A DNA stretch of 64,000 nucleotides from Gnetum montanum. Taxonomy: Eukaryota > Streptophyta > Gnetopsida > Gnetales > Gnetaceae. The stretch covers positions 254,623 through 318,622 of the forward strand of contig MNCI01005823.1 in assembly GCA_015680685.1 (NCBI GenBank), written 5' to 3'. Below, piece by piece: positions 9,546 through 21,724 of this stretch (positions are counted from its first letter, which is position 1; every line of letters starts with the position of its first letter). A program made the position numbers and the translations under genes. The notes beneath the pieces were generated by a model. It saw only the letters and a program-made list of their open reading frames with translations, was not told the DNA's origin and made no database searches.

Positions 9546-12284
9546 TGTTACACCCCACCCAGAGCTAGTAGGTATGATCATACACTTATGATTTACACAT
9601 TACATGTGGAATCCCCATGGGTTTTTGAGGACAAGTTAATGTATTTTATATGTTATGAGGCTTCATTTTTATGTTACGATTATGATGTCTTTACATGCTT
9701 AACTAACGTGATTATGTACACTAGCCTTATGTGATGTGTTAGATAAGTGATGTTATTGGCAAGTGTGTTAGATTAGGGTATAAGAGTACCTATCTGATAT
9801 GTTTTTATGATTTATGTGTGATTTTTTTATGTAGGAATTTGTACTATAAACCTATGTTGCATGATGTTTGAGTATAGTTTTGGCATGTGAATGTGTAGAG
9901 CGTATGATAAAGATCTCGTAGGTTCAAATGAATTTTGATTTGGAGTCCCGGTGTGTTTGTTACAGATGATTAAAGTTTATGGTATTATGGAGATGGAAAA
10001 TGATAATAACTTGTGAAAATCATTTTTGAAAAAAATAATAAAGAATTTAGATGAAAAAAAAAGAAAAAAGAAAAAGAAAAAGTAACTCACGTGATGTGAG
10101 GAGAGCGCATCGTTGGTTTTCTTTTATTTTAACATAAAGGAAACATATAGTTTTTATGTTTATTTTATTTCCACTGCCAATGTTTATCAATGCCCTTTTT
10201 TGTCGCCACCCATAAGAATTGGGTTTTGGAATTCTATTGTTTTTCTTGTCTATTCACAAAAACAAAAACACATAGGAGTTTGTTTTCTACCATTTTTCTT
10301 TCTACTCTCTTCTTTTTTTGGATTCTGAGCCTTGTAGATGCTTTTTGCTTATTCTGAACTTGGATTTAGGATTTATGTGGTCATATCTATGTCAGTGCAG
10401 AACTTGTTGGGAGCAAAATGAAGTCTTTCTTGATTTTTGAAAATTTTCTACTTGTTTCGACCTTTTTTCCCCAACAATTTTAATTAGTGGGTTGTCTTTA
10501 ACTTTTCCCTATATTTTCGTGTTGGATTAGTGTATATGATCACACAATGGGGACATGTGAGGTGGATAGCTCAAAACCTAAGCATAGGCATGTTATTTTG
10601 CATATTTTCCAAACTTGTACGATTTTGGTTATGAATTTTTTATTAATATGTATGGGATGTATGGGATGATGTGGACTTATGAAATATGATTTGTGGTGTT
10701 GATGAGCCTCATATGATTGGAATATGCCATGTGTGGGGCATATTGGAGTGTGAACATTTTTTTGGGTGTTTCAAATATTATTTAAATATTATTTTATTAA
10801 TCAAACTTTAAATGCAGATAACTTTACTTCTAGGAGTCTGATTTAGGTAAAATTAGTGTCGTTGGGATCATTGTGGAAAGTACTTTCTAATCATGTGATT
10901 AGTTTTCTCTTTGGGCATATATCATTTTGAAGGTCATTATAGTGGTCATTTGTATGGAAGTACATGTTTTTTTGAGAAATATGGTATTATTTTGTCATAT
11001 CAAGGTCTTCATGTTGTCTTGTTGCATCATGGTATTATTTTTCCTGGAATGACTATAACTATTAGGGATGGATCTATGCAGTTATGTTTGGTTGGGTGGG
11101 TTATGCTTATGAAATGTGTTGGCTTAAGCTAGCAAGATTGTGTATGTGTTTTTGCAACGATGCTTGTGATGGTCATTGATGGGTGATGGTAGCATGAGTG
11201 TGTGGACTAGTTAGTGATGAGGCATCCTAGAGGTAGTATGGATTGACCCCCATTGTGATGCACTGATGAGGCTTCTATCTCAGGTCTCATCCTAAGAGTG
11301 GGAGAGCATAGGTGTGATTGTTCCTACGGTTGGTTTATGGCATAGGTTTGTTCATCCCTATGGCCAAACCTCCAGAAGTTTAGTGGTTGTGGGTCATAGG
11401 TTGACAAACCCTAGCACTGATTGAATAAATAAAATACCTATAAGAAATGGTTGTTATGAGTACTCATGGCAACATTTTACATGCTACATTAAGTGCGAAT
11501 ATGCTAGAAACCACATGGGCTATGTATGTGATAGTATTTGTTCATGAATCATACTATTGAGAATAGGTGTTCTGTTGGGATTATGATTGTGTGGATCATG
11601 GACTATTTATGATATATCATGGGTGTGATGATATGGACATGATAGATGATGTTGAATCGTAGCTTTGTTTGTGATTGTGTGATTGTATGATAGTATGTTA
11701 GCTTTATGGATGATATGGTGTGTGTTGTTTTGAGCATGCATAAGACTAACAATGTTGTAGGTTGCCTTATACCCCACTCCTCTTCTCTAGTGTAGCACTT
11801 GGTGACCATCTAGCAGAGCAATTGTAAAGGCTTTCGACTCAATTGTGTACTGACTTTATTTAATTAGAGGTGAAAGGCACAAGAGCTTAGATGAGCATGG
11901 AGAGAAAGGGTAGAGGAGGGAAAAATCTTCTGTGCTTGGTTGATGTCTATTTTCATGTATAGTAGTGTGAACTAGATACCCTTGTATGTAACTCTCTATA
12001 CTCTTCTATATATAATAATGAGGGTTATGTGTTTTTTTTTTGTATTATTGTAGAGCAATGTATAGTTGCTTTATGTAGAGATATGCATTTTTATAATGTG
12101 ATACATATGTTTAGTTTTTGGTATGGTAGGAAAGTTTTGTATCATTTGACTTTTCTTATTATCATGTATTCTACACATTATTGGTTCTAGATATCATGAT
12201 TTCATGTTCTAGTTATCATGCTTCTGTGCTAAGATTACTTAATCCTAGGCATCACCCTATCCTAAGCTAGGGCAGGATGTTACA
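9546..12284 (+). repeat. 5' LTR of element E (2.74 kb)
   Basis: It begins TGTTACACCCCACCC and ends GGCAGGATGTTACA, three bases before a perfect-looking initiator-Met primer site. The partner LTR at 16804 starts with the same sequence. Over the first 180 or so bases I count about 18 differences (about 10 percent), so the insertion is not recent. Long LTRs of this size are usual for Tekay/Del chromoviruses. Small frames inside (10113-10328, 10911-11132, 11603-11809) have no recognisable domains. Confidence 0.9.
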
Positions 12285-12287
12285 TTA

Positions 12288-12300
12288 TGGTATCGGAGCT
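12288..12300 (+). promoter_or_regulatory. Primer binding site of element E (tRNA-iMet type)
   Basis: TGGTATCGGAGCT follows the LTR after a 3-base spacer. It matches the TGGTATCAGAGC primer site complementary to initiator tRNA-Met at all but one position. Confidence 0.85.
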
Positions 12301-12365
12301 AGTTTACTTTGATGTGGTATGTTGGTGGGGTTGCTCACCCATTTGTGTAATTTTAGGTTATAAAG

Positions 12366-13540
12366 ATGTATAGTAGACATGGTCATGGTGCTGGTGGGGC
12401 TCGTAGACTAGAAGGGCATAATGATGAATAGGAGCAACCTTCTTAGACATCTAGTAGTGGTAATCCAAATAGGTAGCTAGAGCTTATACAACAATTGTTA
12501 TAGATCTTGTAGTAGCATGTTGTAGCTAGTGATGCTTCTACTCTTATTCCCATGATCAAGGAAGTGGGAAGTCATAGTGGTAGTGGAGGCTTAGGAGAAG
12601 CAAATAGGTAGCCTATCAATNGTAGTGGTAGTGGAGGCTTAGGAGAAGCAAATAGGTAGCCTATCAATGGGAAACTTGTGGAGTAGTTTTAGAAATTGGG
12701 ACCTCTANACCTTTTGATTTTATGGGTTGTTCATCAGTTCAGCAGACTTGGTTGGTAGTTTAACAATTNACCTTTTGATTTTATGGGTTGTTCATCAGTT
12801 CAGCAGACTTGGTTGGTAGTTTAACAATTGGTTGGTACTACCTAGTGTTGGTGGATGACTACCAAGGGATGGACTGGTCAAGAGGCGGCATGGGATGATT
12901 TTCTAGCATCTTTTAGAGGTTGTTATGTGTCTACCCAATATGCACAAGCCAAGGAGGATGAATTTTACCATTTGTATTAGGGTAGTTGGTTTGTGGCAGA
13001 GTATGATGTTTGTTTCTCTAAGCTAAGTAGTTATGTACCCTAGATGCAGATAGATGCTTAGGCATACCATCTTTGAAGGATTATCTATTACCTCTCAGAT
13101 TGACTTCCTATGATGAAACTAAAGTAATAGCCATGGATTTAGAGAGGAGTCAGGAGGAGGATACAACACGTAAAGAGAGGTGACAAGGGCAGAAGAGAGG
13201 ATCAACATCTAGAGAGAGGCTTGGCCCCTCTAAGCAAGCTTGTGGCCATGGAGGAGAGTGCCCAACACCCACTCATAGTCCTATTGTTGGAGATAGTTGT
13301 GGAGCTATTATTTGTTATAGATGTGGGTAGCCTAGTCATCTATAGAGGGATTGCTAGAAATATTTTTCATGTGGGCAGCTAGGGCATCAAGCTCGAGAGT
13401 GCCCAAAGTAAGAAAGCAATAGTGGAGGAGGCAAAGGTAGATGATAAAAACCTCTAGTTCAGGGTGAGTAGGGTGCACCAATCACTCAGCTTGGTGGAGG
13501 AGACCAAAGGAGTTCAATCTGGATGTATGCCTTAACAAAC
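12366..13540 (+). pseudogene. Element E: gag with two zinc knuckles
   Basis: The reading from ATG 12366 gives a gag-like text with 'WKMTTKGWTGQEAAWDDF'-type residues (about 12855-12905, stops read through). Two CCHC knuckles follow at about 13315-13400 ('CYRCG...SHL..DC' and 'CGQLGHQARECPK'). Many codons expected to be CAG or TGG are TAG. Three N characters (12621, 12708, 12769) fall inside this gag, with duplicated flanks of 46 and 60 bp. These are assembly joins, so part of the apparent frame damage is technical. Confidence 0.65.
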
Positions 13541-13935
13541 TAGCCTTTGGATGTGCAACTAAACATAGTGATGGAGATGGGAGGTATGATTTTGGGCTTT
13601 GTTGTGTTAATGTTATTTGATCTTGGTGCTAGACATTCTTTCATAGATCTTATGGTTGTACATCATGTAGCTCTTGTATGTCATTCTCTTTCTCTTAGGT
13701 TGATAGTATCTTCTACTAGGGGTCATGAAACTTGAGTTGACCAAGTGTGTAGGAATGTGCTAGTAGAATTGGAAGGTGTGCAATGGGTTAGTGATTTACA
13801 TGCTATGGCTCTTGGGATGTATGATGTAATTTTGGGGATGGATTAGTTGTCATAGTTCAATGCTAGTTTGTACTGTCGATGAAAGCTCCTACGATTACAA
13901 TTAGTTGATGCTACTTCGATCAAGGTACAAACTTG
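13541..13935 (+). pseudogene. Element E: aspartic protease
   Basis: The frame at 13547-13735 contains 'LFDLGARHSFI', matching the gypsy protease active site L[FL]D[ST]GA.hSFI, with the Thr/Ser changed to Leu. A second block, 'GMYDVILGMDXLS' (about 13815-13850), matches the conserved 'YDVILGMDWL' that follows. Loss of the active-site Thr/Ser and internal stops make it inactive. Confidence 0.75.
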
Positions 13936-13945
13936 TCTAAGGACT

Positions 13946-15165
13946 GTGTGCCTGGATTTGGTCACCTCTCAAATGTACCATAGGATGCTTCAAAAAGGAA
14001 ATGATTGTTTTATGTCTACAATATATAAAATTGATATGGTGGAGATAGATAAAATTCTTGTGGGTCATGAATTTCCTAATGTATTCCAACCCAAATTATC
14101 AGGTTTCCCACCTAGACAAGAGATTGAGTTCAAGATTGAACTTAGACCTGGTACAGAGCCTATTTCAAAGGCTCCACATAGGATGTCTCTTGTAGATCTA
14201 GCAAAGCTCAAGATTTAGCTACAAGAATTATTGGATAAAGGCCTTATTCACCCCAATGTATCATTGTGGGGTGCACTTGTGCTATTTGTTAAAAAGAAGG
14301 ATGGGGGTTTGCGGTTATGCATAGATTACAGGTAGTTAACCCAAGTGACTATGAAAAATAGATATCCTCTACCATGCATTGATGACTTATTGGGTCAACT
14401 TTGAGGAGTTCATGTATTCTCAAGGATTGATCTCAATTCTGGGTATCATCAAGTGTGAGTTCATGAGTAGGATGTGTCAAAGATAGCATTCAGAACATGG
14501 TATGGCCACTATGAGTTTTTGGTGCTATCCTTTGGGTTGACAAATGCACTAGAAGTTTTCATGCACCTCATGAACTATGGGATGTGTCCATTCCTAGATC
14601 AGTTTGTGATTTTATTCATTAATGATATCTTAGTATATTCTCCTCATGAGAAATTGCATGTAGAGCACTTGTGGATAGTCATACAAACATTGAGGAAGTA
14701 CCAATTGTATGCTCAACCATCCAAGTGTTCATTTTGGCAATCAGAGATTCATTTCTTAGGACATGTGGTGTCAGGAGTTGGTATCTATGTAAATCCTACA
14801 AAGATTGTAGTTGTTCATGATTGGCCTAGGCAACAATCAGTAGTAGAGGTACGAAGCTTCTTGGGGTTAGCAGGATATTACCAAAGGTTTTTGGAACATT
14901 TCTCTCACATAACATCTCCTTTGACTCGATTGTTAAGGAAGGAGGCTATCTTTACCTGGGGCCCATCTTGTCAAGCTGCATTTGAGACGTTGAAACATAG
15001 ATTAATGACTACTCTTGTACTATTATCTCCTACACTAGGACATCCATATGATGTTAGTACTAATGCTTCAAGGGATGGATTTGGTTGTGTTAATGTAGGA
15101 TGGATAGGTTGTGGCTTATGCATCCCATCAATTAAGGCCACATGAAACTAGATATCTAAAGCATC
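13946..15165 (+). pseudogene. Element E: reverse transcriptase and start of RNase H
   Basis: Conserved RT blocks are easy to read: 'FPNVFQPKLSGFPPRQEIEF' (14065), '[18 protein letters not shown]' (about 14275-14330), 'RIDLNSGYHQV' (about 14425-14455), '[19 protein letters not shown]' (14490-14550) and the catalytic 'FINDILVYS' (about 14615-14640). The usual Y-x-D-D is N-D here, so one catalytic Asp is lost. '[13 protein letters not shown]' and '[15 protein letters not shown]' follow. RNase H starts at 'ASRDGFGCV' (about 15068) and '[13 protein letters not shown]' (about 15117-15155), then breaks off. The order gag-PR-RT-RH-IN-chromodomain identifies a chromovirus. Confidence 0.85.
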
Positions 15166-15370
15166 AAAATACACTAGGACCAAGCCTAAAATAAGAAGAA
15201 TAATGATCACAAATATTTTTCATGAAAATATCTTATGTTAGGGCCACACAATGGTGTCAAAAAATGTGACCAAAATCAAAGCAAAGGAAAATGCATCAAA
15301 ACCCCAGAAATCATGAAAAAAGAGATTAAAAAAAATTTGGATGATGATGCAATCTTTGGAATATTGGTCA
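15166..15370 (+). other. Foreign or scrambled segment replacing most of RNase H in element E
   Basis: After '[13 protein letters not shown]' about 200 bp do not translate as RNase H in any frame, and the remaining 100 or so RNase H residues are missing. The strand is A-rich (for example AAAAAAAATTTGG at about 15330). Integrase sequence resumes by about 15440. This is best explained by a replacement or a deletion plus insertion; the source is not recognised. Confidence 0.5.
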
Positions 15371-15439
15371 TAGGATTTGTCACGGGAGCAACAACAACAT
15401 GATCCTTAGTGTCAAACATTGAGGTAACAAATTACCTCT

Positions 15440-16803
15440 AATGGACCACTCTTTATAGATAGTCATGGAGTATTACTAAGGGATGGTCGAGTATGTGTTC
15501 CAGAAGCTCTCTAAATTCAGTTGATGGATGAGGCCCACATGAGTAGATACCAAATGCATCCAAGTAGTTAGAAAATGTATGAAAGTTTATGATGAATGTA
15601 TTGGTGGCATGGTATGAAGAGAAATGTAGGAGAGTATGTATCGTACTATTTAATTTTCCAGCAAATGAAGATAGAGCATCAGAGACCTAGGGGATATTTG
15701 CATTCCCATGATATTCCTCTATGGAAATGGGATGCCATTTGTATGGATTTCATTGTTGGTCTTCCATAAGCTCGTAGTGGCCGTGATTCTATATTAGTAG
15801 TTGTTCATTTTTTAACAAATTTTGCCCATTTCCTTGCCACACAATCATTAATAAGTGTAGTAGAAACTACACATCTCTTTCTTGTAGAGATAGTATGGTA
15901 GCATGGTGTGCCATGATGGATTATTAGAGATAGAGATGCTTAATTCATGTCACATTTTGGTAGGAATTTTAGAAGGATATGGGTATAGAGCTGAATATAA
16001 GTTTGGCATATCATCCACAAACTGATGGTCAAGCTGAATAGGTGAATCAAATTTTAGAAGACATGTTGAGAGCCTATGCTTTGTAGTATAGAGAAGGTTG
16101 GGATAAGATGCTACCATTAGCTGAATTTGCATATAAAAATAGTTATTAGGAGAGTTTACAAGCAGCATCATATGAGATTTTATATGGTAGACCATGTAGA
16201 ACACATTTATGTTGGGATACCATAGAAGATCATTAGTAGGTGAGCACTAATTTGGTGAGGTAGACTATAGAGCTGATTTGGGAGATCCAAGATAGATTGA
16301 GAGTTTCATAGGATAGGCAGGAAACATATGCCAATCAACATCGAAGGACATTGGATTTTGTAGTTGGAGATCATGTATTTCTTCATGTTTCTCCTTTGAA
16401 AGGCCTTACTTGATTTGGCTGAAAAGGGAAATTGGCTCCTAGATACATTGGTCCTTTTCAGGTGTTACAATGGATTGGGAAAGTGGCCTATTGGAGAGCA
16501 TTACCTTCTCATTTGGCACATGTCCATGATGTCTTTCATGTATCTATGCTAAGACATTATGTTCCTGATGAACAACATGTTATTAGCCATTCAAGAATAC
16601 AACTACAATCTAATGTTAGTTATGTTGAGCAACTAGTAAGGATTGTTCATCATATGGTGCAACAACTATGTAGTAAAGTTTTTTCTATGGTTAAAATTTT
16701 ATGGAGTAGACATGGAGCTTTGGAGGCTACGTGGGAGGTAGAGACTGAGATGTGCACAGCTTATCTTGAGATCTTCCAAGAGGAATATTCTCAAGGAGGG
16801 GAG
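15440..16803 (+). pseudogene. Element E: integrase with C-terminal chromodomain, then PPT
   Basis: The integrase runs from 'GVLLRDGRVCVPEAL' (about 15470-15515) through 'WKWDAICMDFIVGLP' (about 15725-15770), 'RDSILVVVHFLTNFAHF' (about 15783-15835), 'AYHPQTDGQAE' (about 16008-16040) and 'YKNSYXES'. The C-terminal frame 16432-16854 has 'PRYIGPFQVLQWIGKVAY' and 'VHDVFHVSMLRHYVPD', then a chromodomain-like tail 'KILWSRHGALEATWEVE' (16695-16745). In-frame stops are mostly TAG. A purine tract AAGGAGGGGAG (16793-16803) precedes the 3' LTR as a PPT. The chromodomain and the long LTRs place E in the Tekay/Del branch of chromoviruses. Confidence 0.85.
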
Positions 16804-18953
16804 TGTTACATCCCATGCAGAGCTAGTAGGTATGTTCATACGCTTATGGTTTAGACATTACATGTGGAGTCTTGATGGGTTTTTAGGGATGACTTAATGT
16901 ATTTTATATGTTATGAGGCTTCATTTTTATGTTACGATTATGATGTCTTTACATGGTTAACTAATGTGATTATGTACACTAGCCCTGTGTGATGTTACTA
17001 GTAGGTGTGCTAGATTGGGGTACAAGAGCATCTATCCAATATTTTTTTATGCCTTATGTGTGATTTTGGTATGTAAGAATTTGTACTATAGCCCTATGTT
17101 TCATGATGTTCGAGTGTGGTTTTGGCATGTGAATGTGTAGAGTGTATGATAAGGATCTCATAGGTTCAAATGGATTTTTATTTGGAGTCTTGATGTGTTT
17201 GTTACACATGATTAAAGTTTATGGTATTAGTTGCAAAGATAGAAAATGAAAATAACTTATGAAAATCATTTTTGAAAAAAAATAATAAAGAATTTAAATG
17301 AAAAACAAAAAGAAAAAAAAAAGTAAAAAGTAACTCATGTGATGTGAGGAGAGCACATCGTTGGTTTTCTTTTATTTTAACATAAAGAAAACATATAGGT
17401 TTTATGTTTATTCTATTCCCACCACCAATGTTCACCATCACCCTTTTTTGTTGCCACCCATAAGAATTGGATTTTGGGATTATATTTTTTTTGTCTATTC
17501 ATAGAGATAGAAACACATAAGAGTCTGGTTTCTATCATTTTTCTTTTTGCTCTCTTCTTTTCTTGGATTCTAAGCCTTGTGGATGCCTTTTACTTATTCT
17601 AAACTTGGATTTGGGATTGCTGCAATCATATCTATGTGTGTGTAGAACTTGTTGGGAGTGAAATGAAGTCCTACCAAATTTTTGAAGATTTTCTACTTGT
17701 TTTGGCCATTTTGCCCCAACAATTTTAATTGGTGGGTTCTCTTTATCTTTTCCCTATATTTTTGTGCTAGATTAGTGTATATGATCACGTGAATGGGGCA
17801 TGTGGGATGGATAACTCAAAGTTTGAGCATAAGCATGTTATTTTGCATATTTTCCAAAATTGTACGATTTTGGTTATGAATTGTTTATTAATATATATAG
17901 GATATATGGGATGATGTGGACTTGTGGAATATGATCTGTGATGTTGATGAGCCTCATATGATTCAAATATGCCATTTTGGGACCTATTAGGACGCAAGCA
18001 TTTTTTTGGACATTCCAAATATTATTTTATTAATCAAACTTTGAACGTGCATAACTTTGCTTCTAGGAGTCTGATTTAGGTAAAATTAATATCGTTGGGA
18101 TCATTGTGGAAAGTATTTTTTAATCATGAAATTAGTTTTCTCTTTGGGCATATATCATTTTTAAGGTTATTAAAGTGGTTATTTGTATGGAAGTACATGT
18201 CTTTTGAGAAATATGGTATTGTTTTGTCATATTGAGGTCTTCATGTTGTCCTATTGTATCATGGTAATGTTTTTCATGGAATGACTGTAACTATTAGGGA
18301 TGGATCTATGTAGTTATGTTTGGTTGGGTGGGTTGTGCTTATGAAATGTGTTGGCTTAAGCTAGCCAAATTGTGTATATGTTTTCGTAATGACACTTGTG
18401 ATGGTCATTGGCAAGTGGTACTAGCATGAGGGTGTGGACCGATTGGTGATGAGGCACCTTGGAGGTAGTATGGATTGACCCCCACTATGATGCATCAATA
18501 AGAATCCTATCTCAAGCCTCATCTTGAGAGTGGGAGAGCATAGGTGTGATTGTCCCTATGGCTGGTCCATGGCATAGGTGTGTTCATCCCTATCGCCAGA
18601 CCTCCAAAAGGTTATTGGTTCTGGATCACAGATTGATGAACCCTAGCACTGGCTGGATAAATAAAAAACTAATAAAAGACCTATAGGTAATGGCTATTAT
18701 GAGTACTCATGGCAATGTTTCACATGCTACACTAAGCATGGATAAGCTAAAAACTACATGGGCTATATATATGATAATACTACTTTGTGAGTCATACCAT
18801 TGAGAATAGGTGTTCTGTTGGGATTATGATTGTGTGGATCATGGACTATTTATGATATATCATGGGTGTGATAATATGGGAATGATAGATGATGTCAAAT
18901 TGTAGATTTGTCTATGATTGTGTGATTGTATGATAGTATGTTAGCTTTATTGA
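16804..18953 (+). repeat. 3' LTR of element E, truncated by insertion of element C
   Basis: It starts TGTTACATCCCATGC right after the PPT and aligns with the 5' LTR along its whole length. The last shared stretch is ATGATAGTATGTTAGCTTTAT (11685-11705 versus 18930-18950). At 18954 the LTR of C begins. The missing final 580 bp or so of this LTR should lie beyond the other end of C; I could not find it in the window. Confidence 0.85.
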
Positions 18954-19890
18954 TGATGAGCGATGAGGTACCCCTATGTCCAACCATACGAATCACCAAG
19001 CATTCACATGTGATTCGGTTGAATTCCACAAACTTTATCATTTCTGGTACACTAGTCCTTTAGGAAATGAATCTTGCCTTAAGGTCAATTGTTGTCTTCC
19101 CAATTATATTTGTGATGTTCGTTGGTATGGTTAAGTGTAACTAAGGCATCTGATTTTTATCATTTTATGTTTTATAAGTTGGTGCTTAAATGTAGATAAA
19201 AGAAATTTGATTAACTAATCTAAATCAGCTAATTAACTTGCATTTAACTAATCCTAACATAAGCATCTGATCCCACTTTTTGTACATGTCCTGGACCCAC
19301 GTGTCCACTGATGGGTGACCAAGTGCTATGCTACTAGGAATACCAAGTAATAATGTTTCTAGGATTTTCAAGCGAATACATGTTATGCTCGAAGCGATCG
19401 GACTTATGTGTGTATTCTATCTAGTTTAATTACTTTATTAACGTAATAACTGCAAAATAATTAATAACTAATTAAAAACATTTAACAAATAAATGAAAAC
19501 ATTAAATGCATAAATGAAATAGCTAATCTATCTAAAGTACTACAAGGTTTATTAAAAAGATTATCTTTATTACTACACACATTATCATGCTTAGGTATAA
19601 TAATGCTCGAATAAAGATTTGTATGCTCAATGACTTCTGTTGTTGGCACTTAAGGGAAAAATTCTAACTTTCGAATGGAAAAGCTACAAGAGATCCACTA
19701 CAATCTACAATATGTACCCTCCATAAATGTAGCTGTAAGCACATATTTATAGCTAACTATAGGCACTACATCGATGGGGCCACATCGATGCATGATATGA
19801 TGTGTCAACTAGGGCTTGTTAATGAAGCCCACATGACAAGGCCATGTCAACAAGGTCTTGTCGATGCAACTGACAGAATGTGACTCATCA
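18954..19890 (-). repeat. 3' LTR of element C (937 bp)
   Basis: On the minus strand it begins TGATGAGTCACATTCTG, directly after a PPT (TGTGGGGGTA), and ends ...GGTACCTCATCGCTCATCA. Both ends match the LTRs of B and D. A TATAAATA (19751-19744) has two CATCGATG palindromes about 20-60 bp upstream. The PPT side is on the right, so the element's body extends to the right on the minus strand. The corresponding 5' LTR is not in the window. Confidence 0.85.
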
Positions 19891-20099
19891 TACCCCCACA
19901 GCTGAATGAAAACTCATCCTCGAGTTCTTTTACAAAATTAGGAAGATATGGTATTATTAACTAACTTTTTCTCAAACAAAAAAAAAACTGACTAACTTGA
20001 CAAAAAATGGAGTACCCAAGTGTACAGATCAACACATTACAAAATATTTGTGTTTAGGACATAAAATTGAACACCATGACTCACCTTTTCAAAAATTAG

Positions 20100-21261
20100 A
20101 CAGCACATTCCTTGATGTTGTGAAGTTTTTTGAGAAGATCAAACTATCCCAAGTGGTGGTGGTTCTTGAGGCTCTAAGAAACCTTCATCGACTTCATGCA
20201 TGGGTGATGGTTGAGGTGGTTGTGGCTATCTTGGTACTGCTACAACTTCAAGAGGAAGGTGGAAAGCATCCAATAGTGCTTTTATTTTCTCCTCCTAACT
20301 CCTGGGATCATGCACCATCAACATAGCTTCCCCAATGTGGGTTGGAACAAGCACATCTAAAGAACACAGGATTGCTAGAAATAACTTCTTTGTATTGACA
20401 AACCAAGTAGCAAACTATTTGCATTTAATGTCGAATGCCTTGATTGTGTCCTTTAGCTCCTAGTAGTCATTCATCCATCTAGCTAGTTTCTTAGCACATC
20501 TAAGAACTTTGAGTTTAGTGTTTTCAATCTCAAGCTTCTACTTGGTGTCTTTGTGGTGCTTAAACTCAGCCTCGTATAGTAGATACAAGCTAGCTACTTA
20601 TTTTTCTAACTCTAATCACAGTTGTTTGATAATCAACATTGCCAAGTTTGCATAACGGAGATTGGCCAGCTCCATATACTCTATCATCTCCTCGATTTGA
20701 AACTCCTTGAAGTGGATCTCCACTTTGTTATAGGTGTTGGTCCCATCAAGGATGGGCTACCATGTTTCTCTTCCTTGTTGGAGTTTTTGGAGGGCTTCAT
20801 TCATCTTTGCCTTCACCATCTAGATTTATCTTTCATTCACTTCATTCTTCTAGGCAGCAATCTCAATGATAGACTTTTGATGTAAGGTGTGTACCTCCTC
20901 CATTAATAAATTGTAGTTTTTTATGGCCAGTTTCCTCAATTCAGTGTTTATCTTGGCTCGCTACTCCTATTGTTGATGAATAAATTTTTACATTTGATCT
21001 TTTTTAGCATCAACATTTCATAGGTGATGATTTTGTTTGGTCAATGCTTCATTCTCCTCGTTGTGATTATTTATTTAGCACATCTTCTTCTGGAATCTAT
21101 CGAATAGATTCCACTTCAAGCTCCTCATGAAGAGGTCCCATTACATAGGTTTCCTCTAGTAGTTCTTGGCCTTGTTCTTATTTGCCCCTTCTAGCTCTGG
21201 GTCACTTGTCACATGATTGCTATGGTTCTCCTTGCTACAAACATTTTTGTTTGGGTGCCAT
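20100..21261 (-). pseudogene. Element C: third ORF (env-position ORF), internally deleted
   Basis: Minus-strand ATG at 21261 within the context GATTATAGATGGCACC, identical to the start of the third ORF of D (59683). The text 'MAPKQKCL' diverges quickly, but the C-terminal half is strongly similar to D: 'EYMELANLRYANLAM', 'EFKHHKDTK', 'IKAFDIKCK', 'FVNTKKLFLAI' and a tail 'HDPRSXEEKIKALLDAFHL' followed by a Pro-rich end. A block of roughly 1.7 kb present in D is missing. The sequence is charged and probably coiled-coil. Athila elements carry an extra ORF at this place, sometimes called env-like; I see no signal peptide or clear membrane anchor. Plus-strand frames here (19997-20326, 20622-20885) are shadows. 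Confidence 0.7.
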
Positions 21262-21724
21262 CTATAATCACAATAAGACCATGGATTAGCAATCATTTGT
21301 GTAACCTTAAAATAATTGGGATACCTTATTTCTTAAGGATTTTTACACTTGTCTAAGTAGTGATTATGGCTGATTTAATTAATCCAATTGTCATTTTGTG
21401 TATGTATTATCATTAATAAATCATTCCAGAGGTTGTTGGAAGGGTTAGTTTTTGAAAAAGTTGATGTTTATATGTTTTTAAGGTTATTAACCCTTGGGGG
21501 AGTTAGGAAAATTTTCAAAAAATGTCATTGATTTTCACATCAAAAACCTTAAGGTTTGCAGCCCCCATGATAAAGATCTTACCTCTAGTAAGTGCAGGAT
21601 TGAAAAATACAGTGATTTGGACAAACAATTGGAAATTTATGAGCTCTAGAAGGTTTTGGGCTCTAAAAAATTTCAAAAACACCCCTTGTGTTATGAGAAA
21701 ATGGAATAAAATTACAAAGTGTCT

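Noticed and set aside
9366-9734. A 122-codon open frame that looks like a complete small gene
   Set aside because: The first half is integrase C-terminus of element G and the second half is LTR of E; the junction is the insertion point at 9545/9546.
15440-16440. TAG read as a sense codon (alternative genetic code)
   Set aside because: The NPF gene uses ordinary codons and ends in TAG; TAG in the retroelements fits decay of CAG/TGG.
19997-20885. Plus-strand ORFs of 109 and 87 codons
   Set aside because: They are shadows of the minus-strand third ORF of element C, which aligns with element D.
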